Shown here: positions 53,086 through 62,446 of the stretch, piece by piece | How the letters are laid out: each line of letters begins with the position of its first letter | How positions within the stretch are numbered: position 1 is the first letter of the stretch | Notes under the pieces: generated by a model | Database searches by the model: none | Told to the model about the DNA's origin: nothing | What the model saw: the letters and a program-made list of their open reading frames with translations, nothing else | Program-made: the position numbers and the translations under genes | Assembly: GCF_003056055.1 (NCBI RefSeq) | Contig: NZ_PYFP01000001.1 | Location: forward strand, 434,001-498,000 | Origin: Glaciimonas sp. PCH181 | GTDB taxonomy: Bacteria; Pseudomonadota; Gammaproteobacteria; Burkholderiales; Burkholderiaceae_D | Length of the DNA stretch: 64,000 nt | Reading direction: 5' to 3'

Positions 53086-56000
53086 ATGGCATATCCCTCT
53101 TCAACCGACCGCATGACAACGATTTCGCGCAGATTTTTAAGGGCGCGCACCTATTTAATCGTCGCAGTATTAAGCCTGTTGCTTGCGCTATTCATCGGCC
53201 TCTTGCTGTTGTTTACGCTCTGGGATCGCAGCGAATGGGCGCAAGAAAATTATGCCGATTTGCTGAGGCAAATTTCTCAACAAGAATATTTCATTGCGAA
53301 GTATGCCAATGTTGTGCCGGGATATTTATGCAGTTCGGATGCGACCTGCAAGAACTTGTTGCATGAGGGCGACGATTTACCTGCGATTGGACAACTCAAG
53401 GAAACCGTATTGCCAACCGGAGAAAGGTTTTGGACCTTACGCAGCGCACCATTCGCGGGTGCCTCTCCGGTTGTTTTACCGCAAGACACTGAAAGAAAAT
53501 TATTTGCGCTGGGTAGTCGTTTTGCACGATTCGACCAAGTGTTTTGGGGAAGTTCAGAGAGTATCGATCAATCATTATTGCTATCTGCGGACGGTACGCT
53601 AAGTTTTTTTATGCAACATGCAGCCGGGCAGACGCTTGATGTCGACAAGATGACGCGCTTCTCACATATGAAGCTGCGTGCCTTTCAAGAAATCCTGCGC
53701 GACTATCCTTCATCGGCCAATGCTGACGGTGTTTTCTGGACCGAGTCTATGGTCGACCCATTTACCGGTCGTAATATTTTTACCAGTTTTATTCCCTTGC
53801 GTGACGATCAGGGAAAGATCATTGGATACGCTTCCAGTGATGTATCGCCCGATGCCGTGGCCCGACGTAGCAAGATAAGCGGCGATGCGTTTCAGCGGCA
53901 GCTGGGATCGGTTTTGCTGTATTCCGATTGGGGACATTTAATGCTGGTGGATGGTCGCGCACCGACCACCGAAGAGGTCGCGTTATACCGTCATCTGGAT
54001 GATGACGATGGCTATGATACTTACACCCGCTTGCTGCAATTTCGCCTGACCGATGCGGTGCTGGAAGTCAGTTATGCGGTTCCCAACATCCAGTGGCGAG
54101 TGCTTTACGCCGTCAGTGTCTGGTCGGTTCTGTGGGATAAGGTTGTGCCAATTGGCATCGGCATACTGCTATTTTTATTGCTAATCGCGAATGTATTTTT
54201 CGATACCCGACGGATTACCCGGCTGGTGATCCGGCCCGCAGCGTTGCAGGCCAAACGACTTGCCGATAGCGAGAATTTTAATCGTACCGTAGTCGAAACT
54301 TCGCCGGTCGGTCTGGCTGTTTTACGCGTGCGCGACGGCAGCGTCATATTGCAGAATTCGCAATTTGTGCCGTTGGTGCAATGGCAGTTATTCGATAGTA
54401 ACGATCGGCGAATAAGCGGTCAGACATGGTCGATACTATCGTCGCAAAATGCGTTGGATGTGCTGCATCTGGAGGATAGCGACAGCGGTCAGTTCTATCA
54501 AATTGGGATTGCTTCGGCGATGCTCGCGGATGAACCGGTCATGATTTGCGTGCTAAGCGATATGACAGATCGCAAGCGGACTGAGCAGGCGTTGGCACAG
54601 GCCAAGCAACTGGCGGAATCTGCAAGCGCGGCGAAAAGCATGTTTCTCGCGACCATCAGTCACGAAATCCGCACGCCTTTGTATGGCATGCTGGCTTCCA
54701 TCGAGCTAATGGCAAAAACGCAGCTGGATGACGAGCAGCATCAGTTGTCCCACACAATGGACAGTTCTGCACGCACGCTGAAAGATGTCTTGAACGATGC
54801 GTTGGATTTCACGAAGGGTGAAACGGAAACCGCAGAGTTGGATCGCCAGGAATTCAATTTAACTAAAGATATTGAGGCGGTTGTCCAAAGTTTTTGGTCG
54901 CGGGCATCGTTAAAAGGACTGCAATTATTTTGCTTCGTCGATCCCGCATTAGACGGCTTTTGGTGGGGAGATGCGCTGAAGCTGACGCAGATACTGAATA
55001 ATCTGATTAATAACGCCGTCAAATTTACCGCTCACGGCAGCGTCACCGTGACAGGAAAATTACTGACAACCGGGCCAGATGGTGCACGCATCTCACTTTC
55101 GGTCACTGACACCGGACCGGGCGTGGACGCGGAAGACCGGGAACGGATTTTTCAACCGTTTGGGCAGGCCAGCAGCACTATTGCCGGGGAACAGTTTCCA
55201 GGTACCGGCCTCGGTCTTTTTATATGCAAGAAATTCGTCGCCGCTATGGATGGCGCGATCAGCCTTACTTCCACGCCGGGAAAAGGCGCAACCTTCACCG
55301 TCAGCATCCCGCTCAGTCTTTCTACTAAAGCTGATGTTGCCGATGTACTTCACGGTTTAACCTTTGATATCAATGCAATTCCGGCATACACAGATTATTT
55401 ATCCTTACTAATAAACGCGCATGGTGGCGTCGTTGCAGGGCGCAAGGATGATTTATTAGAACGGGACGGTCATTTGGCGCGAATTGATATAGTGCTCATG
55501 CCCGTTACCAATGCAGATCGTTCTGAACGTAAGACGATGACACGGCCTGACGCGGTGTTTTTGGATCTATCCTTTCCTTATCGGCCATTTCTTAAAGGAC
55601 GTGACGGATTTGCTAATTCCCTTTCAGCGACAGCCGCGCTTGACGCCATCTTAATAGTTACGGGGCGTAAAGCAGCTGTCCCGCAGCAAGCTACGCAGCT
55701 TGCGATGGAAGGGAGCACGTGCAGGACCGACGCACGCGTCCTGATGGTGGACGACCAAGCGATTAATCGTCTTTTGCTGGATAAACAATTGGCTTATTTC
55801 GGCTGTCATGTCACTGCTGCCGAAAGTGCGCAGGAAGCGCTGGATCAGATACAAAATGGGCAGCATTTCGATCTGATTTTGACCGATATAAATATGCCGG
55901 GCATGAGCGGTTATGCACTGGCCTCGGCGCTCAGAGCTAACGGCGTGACGATTCCTATTGTTGCTATCACGGCTAGCCTGCTGGCTGGCGAGCGTGAACA

Positions 56001-56466
56001 CGGCCTGGCAGCAGGCATGAATGGTTATCTGGTAAAACCGTTCGCTATGGATGACTTGGAAAAATTGTTGGAGCGTCATGTCGGTTTGCACAACGGTGCG
56101 GCTATGACGCTACTCAGTGATAGTCAGACGATTACCGCTGACCATGAGCAAGCGATTGCTAAAGCTTTTTCCGACGCTACGCAGATGTGGCAACCCGCGA
56201 TGTTAAAGGCTGCTGTCGTGGGGATTACCGAAGATATGGCCTTGCTGGCGGACGCTATTACACGCGCTGATCTGGCCTATCTCGGTCAGATTGTGCATCG
56301 GATTCAAGGGGGAATGGGCGCGCTCGATATGCGTCCTGCGATCTCGCTCTGCGCCACGATAGAAGGAAGTGTCGAGTATGATTGGCACGAGGAAGCATTC
56401 CGGCTAGCCCCTATTCTACAAACGATGTTAGAGCAGATTCGCCTCGACATCGACCCGGACGACTGA
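53086..56466 (+). CDS. RcsC/EvgS-like hybrid sensor histidine kinase with HPt domain
   Basis: A 1126-residue phosphorelay protein. From the N-terminus: membrane helix (YLIVAVLSLLLALFIGLLLL), a periplasmic sensor of about 300 residues with a Cys pair (YLCSSDATCKN), a second helix (IGIGILLFLLLIANVFF), a PAS-like segment, HisKA (ISHEIRTP, His526), HATPase (NLINNAVKFT, DTGPGV, GTGLGLFICKKF), an atypical second receiver-like region, a receiver (LTDINMPGMSG, Asp934) and a C-terminal HPt (HRIQGGMG, His1071). No strong ribosome site marks the start; 53113 is an alternative. The divergent RcsB-like gene is the expected output. Confidence 0.92.
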   Translation: MAYPSSTDRMTTISRRFLRARTYLIVAVLSLLLALFIGLLLLFTLWDRSEWAQENYADLLRQISQQEYFIAKYANVVPGYLCSSDATCKNLLHEGDDLPAIGQLKETVLPTGERFWTLRSAPFAGASPVVLPQDTERKLFALGSRFARFDQVFWGSSESIDQSLLLSADGTLSFFMQHAAGQTLDVDKMTRFSHMKLRAFQEILRDYPSSANADGVFWTESMVDPFTGRNIFTSFIPLRDDQGKIIGYASSDVSPDAVARRSKISGDAFQRQLGSVLLYSDWGHLMLVDGRAPTTEEVALYRHLDDDDGYDTYTRLLQFRLTDAVLEVSYAVPNIQWRVLYAVSVWSVLWDKVVPIGIGILLFLLLIANVFFDTRRITRLVIRPAALQAKRLADSENFNRTVVETSPVGLAVLRVRDGSVILQNSQFVPLVQWQLFDSNDRRISGQTWSILSSQNALDVLHLEDSDSGQFYQIGIASAMLADEPVMICVLSDMTDRKRTEQALAQAKQLAESASAAKSMFLATISHEIRTPLYGMLASIELMAKTQLDDEQHQLSHTMDSSARTLKDVLNDALDFTKGETETAELDRQEFNLTKDIEAVVQSFWSRASLKGLQLFCFVDPALDGFWWGDALKLTQILNNLINNAVKFTAHGSVTVTGKLLTTGPDGARISLSVTDTGPGVDAEDRERIFQPFGQASSTIAGEQFPGTGLGLFICKKFVAAMDGAISLTSTPGKGATFTVSIPLSLSTKADVADVLHGLTFDINAIPAYTDYLSLLINAHGGVVAGRKDDLLERDGHLARIDIVLMPVTNADRSERKTMTRPDAVFLDLSFPYRPFLKGRDGFANSLSATAALDAILIVTGRKAAVPQQATQLAMEGSTCRTDARVLMVDDQAINRLLLDKQLAYFGCHVTAAESAQEALDQIQNGQHFDLILTDINMPGMSGYALASALRANGVTIPIVAITASLLAGEREHGLAAGMNGYLVKPFAMDDLEKLLERHVGLHNGAAMTLLSDSQTITADHEQAIAKAFSDATQMWQPAMLKAAVVGITEDMALLADAITRADLAYLGQIVHRIQGGMGALDMRPAISLCATIEGSVEYDWHEEAFRLAPILQTMLEQIRLDIDPDD

Positions 56467-56510
56467 ACCGCGGTTGCATCAACCAATGAACAGTCCAAAC
56501 AATCATGCGA

Positions 56511-57047
56511 TTAAAGCATACGGCTTAAAATGTCGCGCTTATCAATCAGTTGATGCTTCACCACTGCGGCAATATGCAGGACTAACGTGACAGACACGGC
56601 AATACAGGCTACCCGATGAATCTTGAAAAAGAAGGCGTTCACGGCTGGATTGATGATCGGCTGAGGAATATCGATCAGCCAAAACAATGGAAATCCATGC
56701 GTCAGCATCAAAACCCCGCTGATTAACATCACAAATATGATCAGGTAAAACATCTCATGGGCCAAATGCGCCATATTCTTTTTCGGGCGTGATAAGTCAG
56801 TCGGGTAGGGGACGCTGGGCCGAAAAAATGCCCAGATATAACGAACGATCATGAGCGGTATCACCAAAGTGCCCAACGACATATTCAGCACCGAAAAGAA
56901 TGCAAAGTAGACGGTGCCGACCATCAGATGCAGGGAATATCCGGCAATCATCGTATAGATGATAATGACTGCAGCAATCCAATGCGCGCGGCGTGTCAGC
57001 GTGTCATAGCGTTCGTGTCGAGGAAGTGTGTCAATAGAAGTAGTCAT
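56511..57047 (-). CDS. Cytochrome b561
   Basis: A 178-residue four-helix membrane cytochrome of the prokaryotic b561 family. Candidate heme histidines lie in RRAHWIAAVIIIYTMIAGYSLHL, HLAHEMFYLIIFVMLISG and FKIHRVACIAVSVTLVLHIAA. It shuttles electrons in the inner membrane, probably ubiquinol to superoxide or a periplasmic acceptor. It is convergent with the hybrid kinase and unlinked to it by function as far as can be seen. Confidence 0.92.
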   Translation of the reverse strand: MTTSIDTLPRHERYDTLTRRAHWIAAVIIIYTMIAGYSLHLMVGTVYFAFFSVLNMSLGTLVIPLMIVRYIWAFFRPSVPYPTDLSRPKKNMAHLAHEMFYLIIFVMLISGVLMLTHGFPLFWLIDIPQPIINPAVNAFFFKIHRVACIAVSVTLVLHIAAVVKHQLIDKRDILSRML

Positions 57048-57554
57048 AAAATCTTAAAAGAGACGTCGCCGTAGGTGATGTTTATCGACGTATACCGATG
57101 CATCGTTCTACGATTGAGGGCGTCAGTTTGAAGGTTTTGAGCGCGGTTTCATACGCGACTAATCCGGAATGTGAAGCAGAAAAAAGGGATGGGCGATAGA
57201 GAAATGTCGCATTGTTTTCAGGCAGCGCATTGCGGCTACCCATGCCAGACTGACATTGTTACAAACAGCTTGGTTGTTCCGTTGGCAGCGATCGTTTGCC
57301 GACTAACGTGGTTATACTTCCTCAAAGAGTACGCATATTATTCATATGTTGTATTTCTTAAGCAGGTGAGGCGGGTCGTCTGTTTGTCGTAAATTTTAGA
57401 AATGTGGGCAGAAGCGTCAACTATCGCTGAGGGCGATAGTTACCAATTATGTGCAGGTGCAACGCCTGCCCATACTCGCTATCGACGCGCGTGGCGTGTC
57501 CTGCGCTCTGGTCAGAGTCTGCCAGGCAACCCTTTTTTTGGAGTATTTCCATTT
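57048..57554. other. Intergenic region upstream of agmatine deiminase
   Basis: About 500 bases between divergent genes. A 73-codon frame at 57171 has no coding character and is not called. A perfect hairpin lies at 57419-57441 and is listed separately. Promoters for the b561 and deiminase genes must lie here but were not resolved. Confidence 0.5.
57419..57441 (+). promoter_or_regulatory. 9-base perfect hairpin in the deiminase leader
   Basis: AACTATCGC-TGAGG-GCGATAGTT, 114 bases before the deiminase ATG. It has no T-run, so it is not a typical terminator. It could be an operator palindrome or an RNA stem in the 5' leader. Confidence 0.4.
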
Positions 57555-58640
57555 ATGTTCAAACGTCGCCATTGTCTTAATTTCCCCTTCAATCCTGACG
57601 CTGATACCGGCGCTGCCATTGCCGATTCTGGCGCGCATTTCTATATGCCCGAAGAATCTTTACCGCATGTCCGGACCTGGATGCAATGGCCTGCGCATGC
57701 CGATTTGTATGGCGATGCTGCGTACTTTGATCTGGTGCAACTGGATCTTGCCGGTCTTGCGCGCACGATTGCGCAATTTGAAGAGGTATACATGCTGGCG
57801 CGACCGGAGCAGATGGCGCATGTGCGTCATTTGTGCGGCCCGACTGTTAGCGTTTTTGCGATGGCTGTGGACGATATGTGGGCACGGGATTCTGGGCCGA
57901 TCTTTGTGAACAATGGCAACGGTCAGCAGGCAATATCGGACCTGAATTTTAACGGTTGGGGCAACAAGCAGCGGCATCGGGATGATGCCAAAGTCGCGAT
58001 GCAGGTAGGCCTTCTGCAGAAGCTATCACATCGAAAGGGAGGCTTAATCTCTGAAGGTGGCGCGATAGAAGTTGATGGCGATGGGACCGTACTGACGACC
58101 GAAAGCGCAATTATCAATACCAATCGCAATCCGGGTATGGACAAAAAACAATTGGAAGCGCAACTCAACGCCGCTCTGGGGACTTCGAAGGTCATCTGGT
58201 TGCCGGGCGTGCGCGGTGAGGATATTACCGACTGTCATATTGATTTGCTGGCGCGTTTTATCCGGCCGGGTTTGGTATTGGTCGAGTTAATGCCAGAGGG
58301 CGACACCTGCTCGGAAGCCAAAATGGCTGAGCACGCCGTCGCCGTACTCAGTACATCAACCGACGCCCGTGGCCGCAAGCTGGAAGTAGTGACGATGCGC
58401 CGCTCGCGGACGACTCGCTCGACTGAGCCGGACATGTGCAACGGTTATGCGAATTATTATGTCTGTAACGGTGCGGTCATTGTGCCGGAATTCGGCGATG
58501 CCAGCGCTGATGTCGCTGCTGCCGAAGTGCTGGCAGGACTGTATCCCGGTCGCAAAATCGTGCAGGTAAATGTCGATATTATTTGCGAGAATGGCGGCGG
58601 CATCCATTGTGTGACGCAACAGCAACCGACGGTTGCTTGA
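57555..58640 (+). CDS. aguA: Agmatine deiminase / peptidylarginine deiminase-type protein
   Basis: A 361-residue porphyromonas-type PAD family enzyme. Substrate-site elements are MQWPAH, VDDMWARDSGPIFV, FNGWGNK, DCHIDLLARF (His) and the catalytic Cys352 in NGGGIHC. It hydrolyses agmatine to N-carbamoylputrescine and ammonia (the AguA group) in polyamine metabolism. I start it at the ATG at 57555; an upstream in-frame ATG (57402) would add 51 residues not found in the family. No aguB partner is adjacent. Confidence 0.88.
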   Translation: MFKRRHCLNFPFNPDADTGAAIADSGAHFYMPEESLPHVRTWMQWPAHADLYGDAAYFDLVQLDLAGLARTIAQFEEVYMLARPEQMAHVRHLCGPTVSVFAMAVDDMWARDSGPIFVNNGNGQQAISDLNFNGWGNKQRHRDDAKVAMQVGLLQKLSHRKGGLISEGGAIEVDGDGTVLTTESAIINTNRNPGMDKKQLEAQLNAALGTSKVIWLPGVRGEDITDCHIDLLARFIRPGLVLVELMPEGDTCSEAKMAEHAVAVLSTSTDARGRKLEVVTMRRSRTTRSTEPDMCNGYANYYVCNGAVIVPEFGDASADVAAAEVLAGLYPGRKIVQVNVDIICENGGGIHCVTQQQPTVA

Positions 58641-58741
58641 GCGCTCTGTGAGTCTCATTTGATAGTTTGATGGCGCGGAGTAGGGCATTGGATGTCAACA
58701 AAGGTGCCCATTCATCAATCTTTTCATCATTGCGACGCTTT

Positions 58742-58770
58742 TCGGCTAGACACCTAGCCGATTATTTTCT
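58742..58770 (+). terminator. Possible terminator after agmatine deiminase
   Basis: TCGGCTAG and CTAGCCGA form a perfect 8-base stem with an ACAC loop, followed by ATTATTTT. It lies 100 bases after the deiminase stop. Confidence 0.45.
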
Positions 58771-58829
58771 TCCCCATCTTTCTCCCTTATAGCTACTGTT
58801 TTTCTCTTAGTCATTAAGCCAGTAAACCT

Positions 58830-58876
58830 AAAAAAGGTCTGATAGTTATCCAATGCGATTGGACACTATCAGACCT
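58830..58876 (-). terminator. Intrinsic terminator of the autotransporter gene
   Basis: AGGTCTGATAGT (58835-58846) pairs perfectly with ACTATCAGACCT (58865-58876), and the inner TCCAAT/ATTGGA extends the stem around a GCG loop. Read on the minus strand it is followed by a run of T residues (complement of the A-run at 58830-58835), 44 bases after the autotransporter stop. Confidence 0.85.
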
Positions 58877-58919
58877 GATTGCGCTGACATCAATTTGTTA
58901 GCCTATTTCTGCATCCTGA

Positions 58920-61900
58920 TCAGTCCAAATGCATGCGAATCCCTGCCGATATAACATTATTCAACTTCCCCGTCTGACCGAATTGCGCATCGTAGTTAGC
59001 ATGCCAACTCCAACGCTTGCTGACATCCGTCGCAATGCCGATACCAACCCACGCTGTATTGCGCTGCATGCCGATACCTTTTACAGACACATTTGTTCCT
59101 GCTACGCCGGTGTAGTTAGCCGCAAAATCCAAATTTCCGTTGTTAAATGCGTGCTGCCAGGCGGCATACATTTGCACGTTACTTTTTCCTGCAAACCAGT
59201 TGAATTTCGCATTGCCACGTGCGCCTAACAAGCCGGCAGTCTGTTGATAAGCCTGGCTATTGGCACTTAGGCCGAATGTGTTGCCCAACTCGCTAAAACC
59301 TCCACGCTTAACACGGTCATACGACACGCCTGCAAATGGCGTTACGCTTATGCTGCTGGTGAGTTGATGATCGAAGCCTGTCTCCAGATAGGCCGACAAC
59401 ACTTGATCCGTATGTTTTGCCTGCAAATTGATGGCTTCCGATCCGACAATCGCTGTCCGACTAACATTGCTATCAACCGTAGCAATACCTGCACGTCCAC
59501 TCACGTATGCATTGACGCCTGCTGCCTGCAACGCATAGCGACCGTAAAGTGACGCGCCAATGTTTTGACTTTTCGATTGGCCGCCAAAACGGTCGAAATT
59601 CGCTGTGCTGTCTGAATAGGCCAATGCTGCACCGATGATAGTGTCATCATTCAAACGCGTGTCGATACCAAACTGGCCGCCTGACAGTGTTGTGTTGGCG
59701 CTGGCAAAACCGTGCTGGGTTAATTTACCCGAGCTTGCTATAACGCTGGTCCAGATGCCAGTCTTGGCTGATGGATTGTCGCTGTTGTTATTGCCCAATT
59801 GCGCCAGCCGGTTCGACAGATCACGATTAATCGATTGCGATTGTTGAAACGTCAGTGCTTGTGCTGAACCATGAATTTGCCCTGACAAACTATCCAATAC
59901 ATCCGCTGCTGCCGAAAGATTATCAGTTTCTTGCATCGCTGCAGCATTCATCAAAAAGACTGCGTTGTCGCCGCCGGTTTGTTCTGTCGCGACCATTTCA
60001 TCTGCTACCCGTAATACTTTTTCAAGATTCTTTGCCGAGTTGATGCGTGTTGTATCGGTCGCAAAAGCTTGTTCAGCGACTACCTGCAAATCATGACGGC
60101 TGACGTGCAATTCGACGCTATTTTGATTTTTGGTTAAGGCGCTTTTGCTGAACAGTGTTGCTGCCGGTTTCACGATATCGCCACCACTTTCCTTAAATCC
60201 GACTTCGCTGAACTTGCCTTCTATTCCGCCGCCAGCCCGCATCACGACATCGGTCGTTCCCTGTGCTGTGATATAGCCGAATGATGCTTCATCTTTTTTC
60301 GGCGTCATGACTAACTTGGATTGCGCGCCTAGTGTTGCTTTACCGCCGATGGTCAATGGTGCGCCCATTTGCTTTTCCAGGGTCGCTTTTTCAGAGGTGT
60401 AATTGCCGCCAATAGCCAGACCGTTGCCCACTACTTGCATACCGCCGCTGTTAATAACGCTACCCTTTACACGACCGTTATCGCCTCGCAAATGACTTTT
60501 TGAGTCGATATTTACGTTGCTTGCGGTTGATCCGGTGATGTTTAGTGTGCCTGCGGTGACTTGACTATGCCCCTGATAAGTATTTTGACCGGACAAAGTC
60601 AGCATCCCCGGTCCGACTTTGATTAAACCTGCATCGCCGCTGATATCATTGCTAAAGTCTGAGTTCTGATCGTCAAAAATATAGCTTACGACATTGTCGC
60701 CTAGCGCCAGGCGCTTATCAAATAGGGCGGGACCTTTGATGGCTTTGCTGACGTTTAACATTCCCCAGCCGTATTTTTCCGATTCGCCCATGTCGGTGGC
60801 CGTCGATAAAATGGTCTGGCGCAGCAAGTCTGCGTTCATCGATGGATGAACCTGCTTGACCAGCGCCGCGGCTCCGGAGACGGCAGGTGCTGCGAAGGAA
60901 GTGCCGTTTGCAGATTTTCCGGTGATTTCAGAGACCATTTCTCCCGGTGCCGCCAGACACCAGTTGGATGCGACACCACAGCGATTGGCATAACTTGGCA
61001 TTTCAGCCTGCCCAAAGCCGTTGCCTGCAACATTTGCTTCGGTAACGGCGAGCCAACCTCTTTCCAGTTTTGGATCATTCAGCGGCATACCAGCCTCTGA
61101 TGAAGGATTTTTTTGACCCGAATTACCTGTCGCCCATACAAATAAACTGCCTCGTGCCACCATATCTTTGAATGAACGGAGATTGAGCTGGGATTTGGTT
61201 GGCTTGGTAATGTCTCCGGTTCCCATCGATAAATTCACGATTTTCGCTTTTGACAGACTAAAAATTTGAAGGGTTTGGATGTCAAGATGGGTCTTCAGAC
61301 CATTGTTATTGCCTTTGGCGCCGCTTGCAACAGCAAGCATAGTCACTTCTGGCGCAACGCCTATAGTCTTGCCGCCCAATACTTCCGCGACATGGGTGCC
61401 GTGGGCATTGCCGTTGCCGTCGCCGCTCATTTGAACGCGATCGCCGAACTCAGCGTGTTCCGCTAGAAAATCGGTATCGACGATGCCGATTTTTACGCCT
61501 TTACCAGTAATGCCGCGATTGCGCAGGTCTTTCATGCCAATCGGATCGGCGGCGTCAAATAGCGGACGATCCGCAGTAATTACCTTTGGTGTAACTGGCT
61601 TTATCGGCGGTGGAGTAACGATATCCGGCGTGACAGGTGTTATCGGCGGTGGCGTAACAATATTTGGCGTAACAGGTGTAATCGGCAGGAGAGTAATGAT
61701 CTGCGGGGTGACCGGCGTTATTGGTGTTACCACGGGCGTAGTTATTATCACTGGCGTGACAAGTTTTGTTACCGGTGCAGTGATGACTGTGGTTGGCGTA
61801 ACAGGTGTGGTCTTAGTAGAGATCGGCTTTGAAACGTAAGGATTTTGCGCTCCGCTGCCGCTGCCTCCGCCACCGCAACCGATGAGAAGCAAAGAAACGG

Positions 61901-61940
61901 CGATGCATGATGCGTCTTTTGTGATGAGGGATATTGGCAT
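58920..61940 (-). CDS. Subtilase (S8) autotransporter, lipoprotein-like N-terminus
   Basis: A 1006-residue autotransporter. A signal with LLIGC lipobox is followed by GGGGSGSG and a Pro/Thr-rich linker with four 13-residue repeats (residues 71-122). The S8 protease has Asp155 (IGIVDTD), His180 (AHGTHVAEV), Asn273 (TGNSG) and Ser348 (NGTSFAAPAVSG). A passenger-associated repeat (TLSGQNTYQGHSQVTAGTL) comes next, then a stalk, and the C-terminal beta-barrel from about residue 730, ending in GIRMHLD. It is presumably a surface-exposed or self-released protease. The catalytic triad is intact. The gene stands alone with its own terminator. Confidence 0.92.
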   Translation of the reverse strand: MPISLITKDASCIAVSLLLIGCGGGGSGSGAQNPYVSKPISTKTTPVTPTTVITAPVTKLVTPVIITTPVVTPITPVTPQIITLLPITPVTPNIVTPPPITPVTPDIVTPPPIKPVTPKVITADRPLFDAADPIGMKDLRNRGITGKGVKIGIVDTDFLAEHAEFGDRVQMSGDGNGNAHGTHVAEVLGGKTIGVAPEVTMLAVASGAKGNNNGLKTHLDIQTLQIFSLSKAKIVNLSMGTGDITKPTKSQLNLRSFKDMVARGSLFVWATGNSGQKNPSSEAGMPLNDPKLERGWLAVTEANVAGNGFGQAEMPSYANRCGVASNWCLAAPGEMVSEITGKSANGTSFAAPAVSGAAALVKQVHPSMNADLLRQTILSTATDMGESEKYGWGMLNVSKAIKGPALFDKRLALGDNVVSYIFDDQNSDFSNDISGDAGLIKVGPGMLTLSGQNTYQGHSQVTAGTLNITGSTASNVNIDSKSHLRGDNGRVKGSVINSGGMQVVGNGLAIGGNYTSEKATLEKQMGAPLTIGGKATLGAQSKLVMTPKKDEASFGYITAQGTTDVVMRAGGGIEGKFSEVGFKESGGDIVKPAATLFSKSALTKNQNSVELHVSRHDLQVVAEQAFATDTTRINSAKNLEKVLRVADEMVATEQTGGDNAVFLMNAAAMQETDNLSAAADVLDSLSGQIHGSAQALTFQQSQSINRDLSNRLAQLGNNNSDNPSAKTGIWTSVIASSGKLTQHGFASANTTLSGGQFGIDTRLNDDTIIGAALAYSDSTANFDRFGGQSKSQNIGASLYGRYALQAAGVNAYVSGRAGIATVDSNVSRTAIVGSEAINLQAKHTDQVLSAYLETGFDHQLTSSISVTPFAGVSYDRVKRGGFSELGNTFGLSANSQAYQQTAGLLGARGNAKFNWFAGKSNVQMYAAWQHAFNNGNLDFAANYTGVAGTNVSVKGIGMQRNTAWVGIGIATDVSKRWSWHANYDAQFGQTGKLNNVISAGIRMHLD
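61575..61730 (-). repeat. Four 39-base coding repeats in the autotransporter linker
   Basis: Four tandem units of 13 codons (PPPITPVTPDIVT and variants: LLPITPVTPNIVT, PPPIKPVTPKVIT, VTPITPVTPQIIT) make a flexible Thr/Pro stalk between the lipobox region and the protease. Because each unit is a multiple of three, copy-number change would alter linker length without breaking the frame. Copies differ at several positions, so they are not very recent. Confidence 0.8.
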
Positions 61941-62446
61941 TATTCACTTTCAAAAATACAGATCGAAAGGCTGCCGCTGGTTTGCCACTTATTGGGCAAG
62001 CCGCAGAATTTTCGCTGTAAGAGTTTGTCGATGCGAGGGAGCAGGTCCCTCGCCGTAAAGAAGACCATTTGCCAGAATTTAGGCAAGTTGCGTTCTGGAA
62101 GGTCTTAAATCACTATTTTTTTCACCGGCATTTTGAGAGGCTTACACCTTCAATTGCCGTTGCATCAATCGGTTGCAGTGATGCGATGAGGGAAGTATCG
62201 CGAAATGGCGAGAATTTAAGAATGGGATTTTTCCCAAAAAATGCAGTGGGTATCTGCTTCGGTAGCGCTAGCATCGACTACAATCTTGTCTATCCTGCTT
62301 ATGACTGAATTGGCACGCTATTGCAGTACGATGGCATTCGCCGTTTTCGGAGAAAAAGGGCATGCACGCGCAAGCTAGCCCTGAGCGCTTTACACTATGG
62401 ATATTTAATGCGGACTCAAAGAAACCATCCTGCGATGGAAGAAAAA
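61941..62446. other. Intergenic region between autotransporter and hydrolase
   Basis: About 500 bases between divergent genes. A 79-codon frame at 62069 has no ribosome site or coding character and is not called. No repeats or hairpins of note were seen. Confidence 0.45.

Noticed and set aside
57171..57392. 73-codon frame upstream of agmatine deiminase
   Set aside because: No good start context, no known family, and it lies in the expected promoter region.
61575..61730. CRISPR-like regular repeats
   Set aside because: The 39-base units are contiguous, in frame and coding; there are no spacers.
61483..61839. Glycine/valine-rich frame on the + strand with repeats
   Set aside because: It is the antisense shadow of the Pro/Thr repeat stalk of the autotransporter.
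62069..62308. 79-codon frame between the autotransporter and the hydrolase
   Set aside because: No ribosome site, and base pattern not coding-like.
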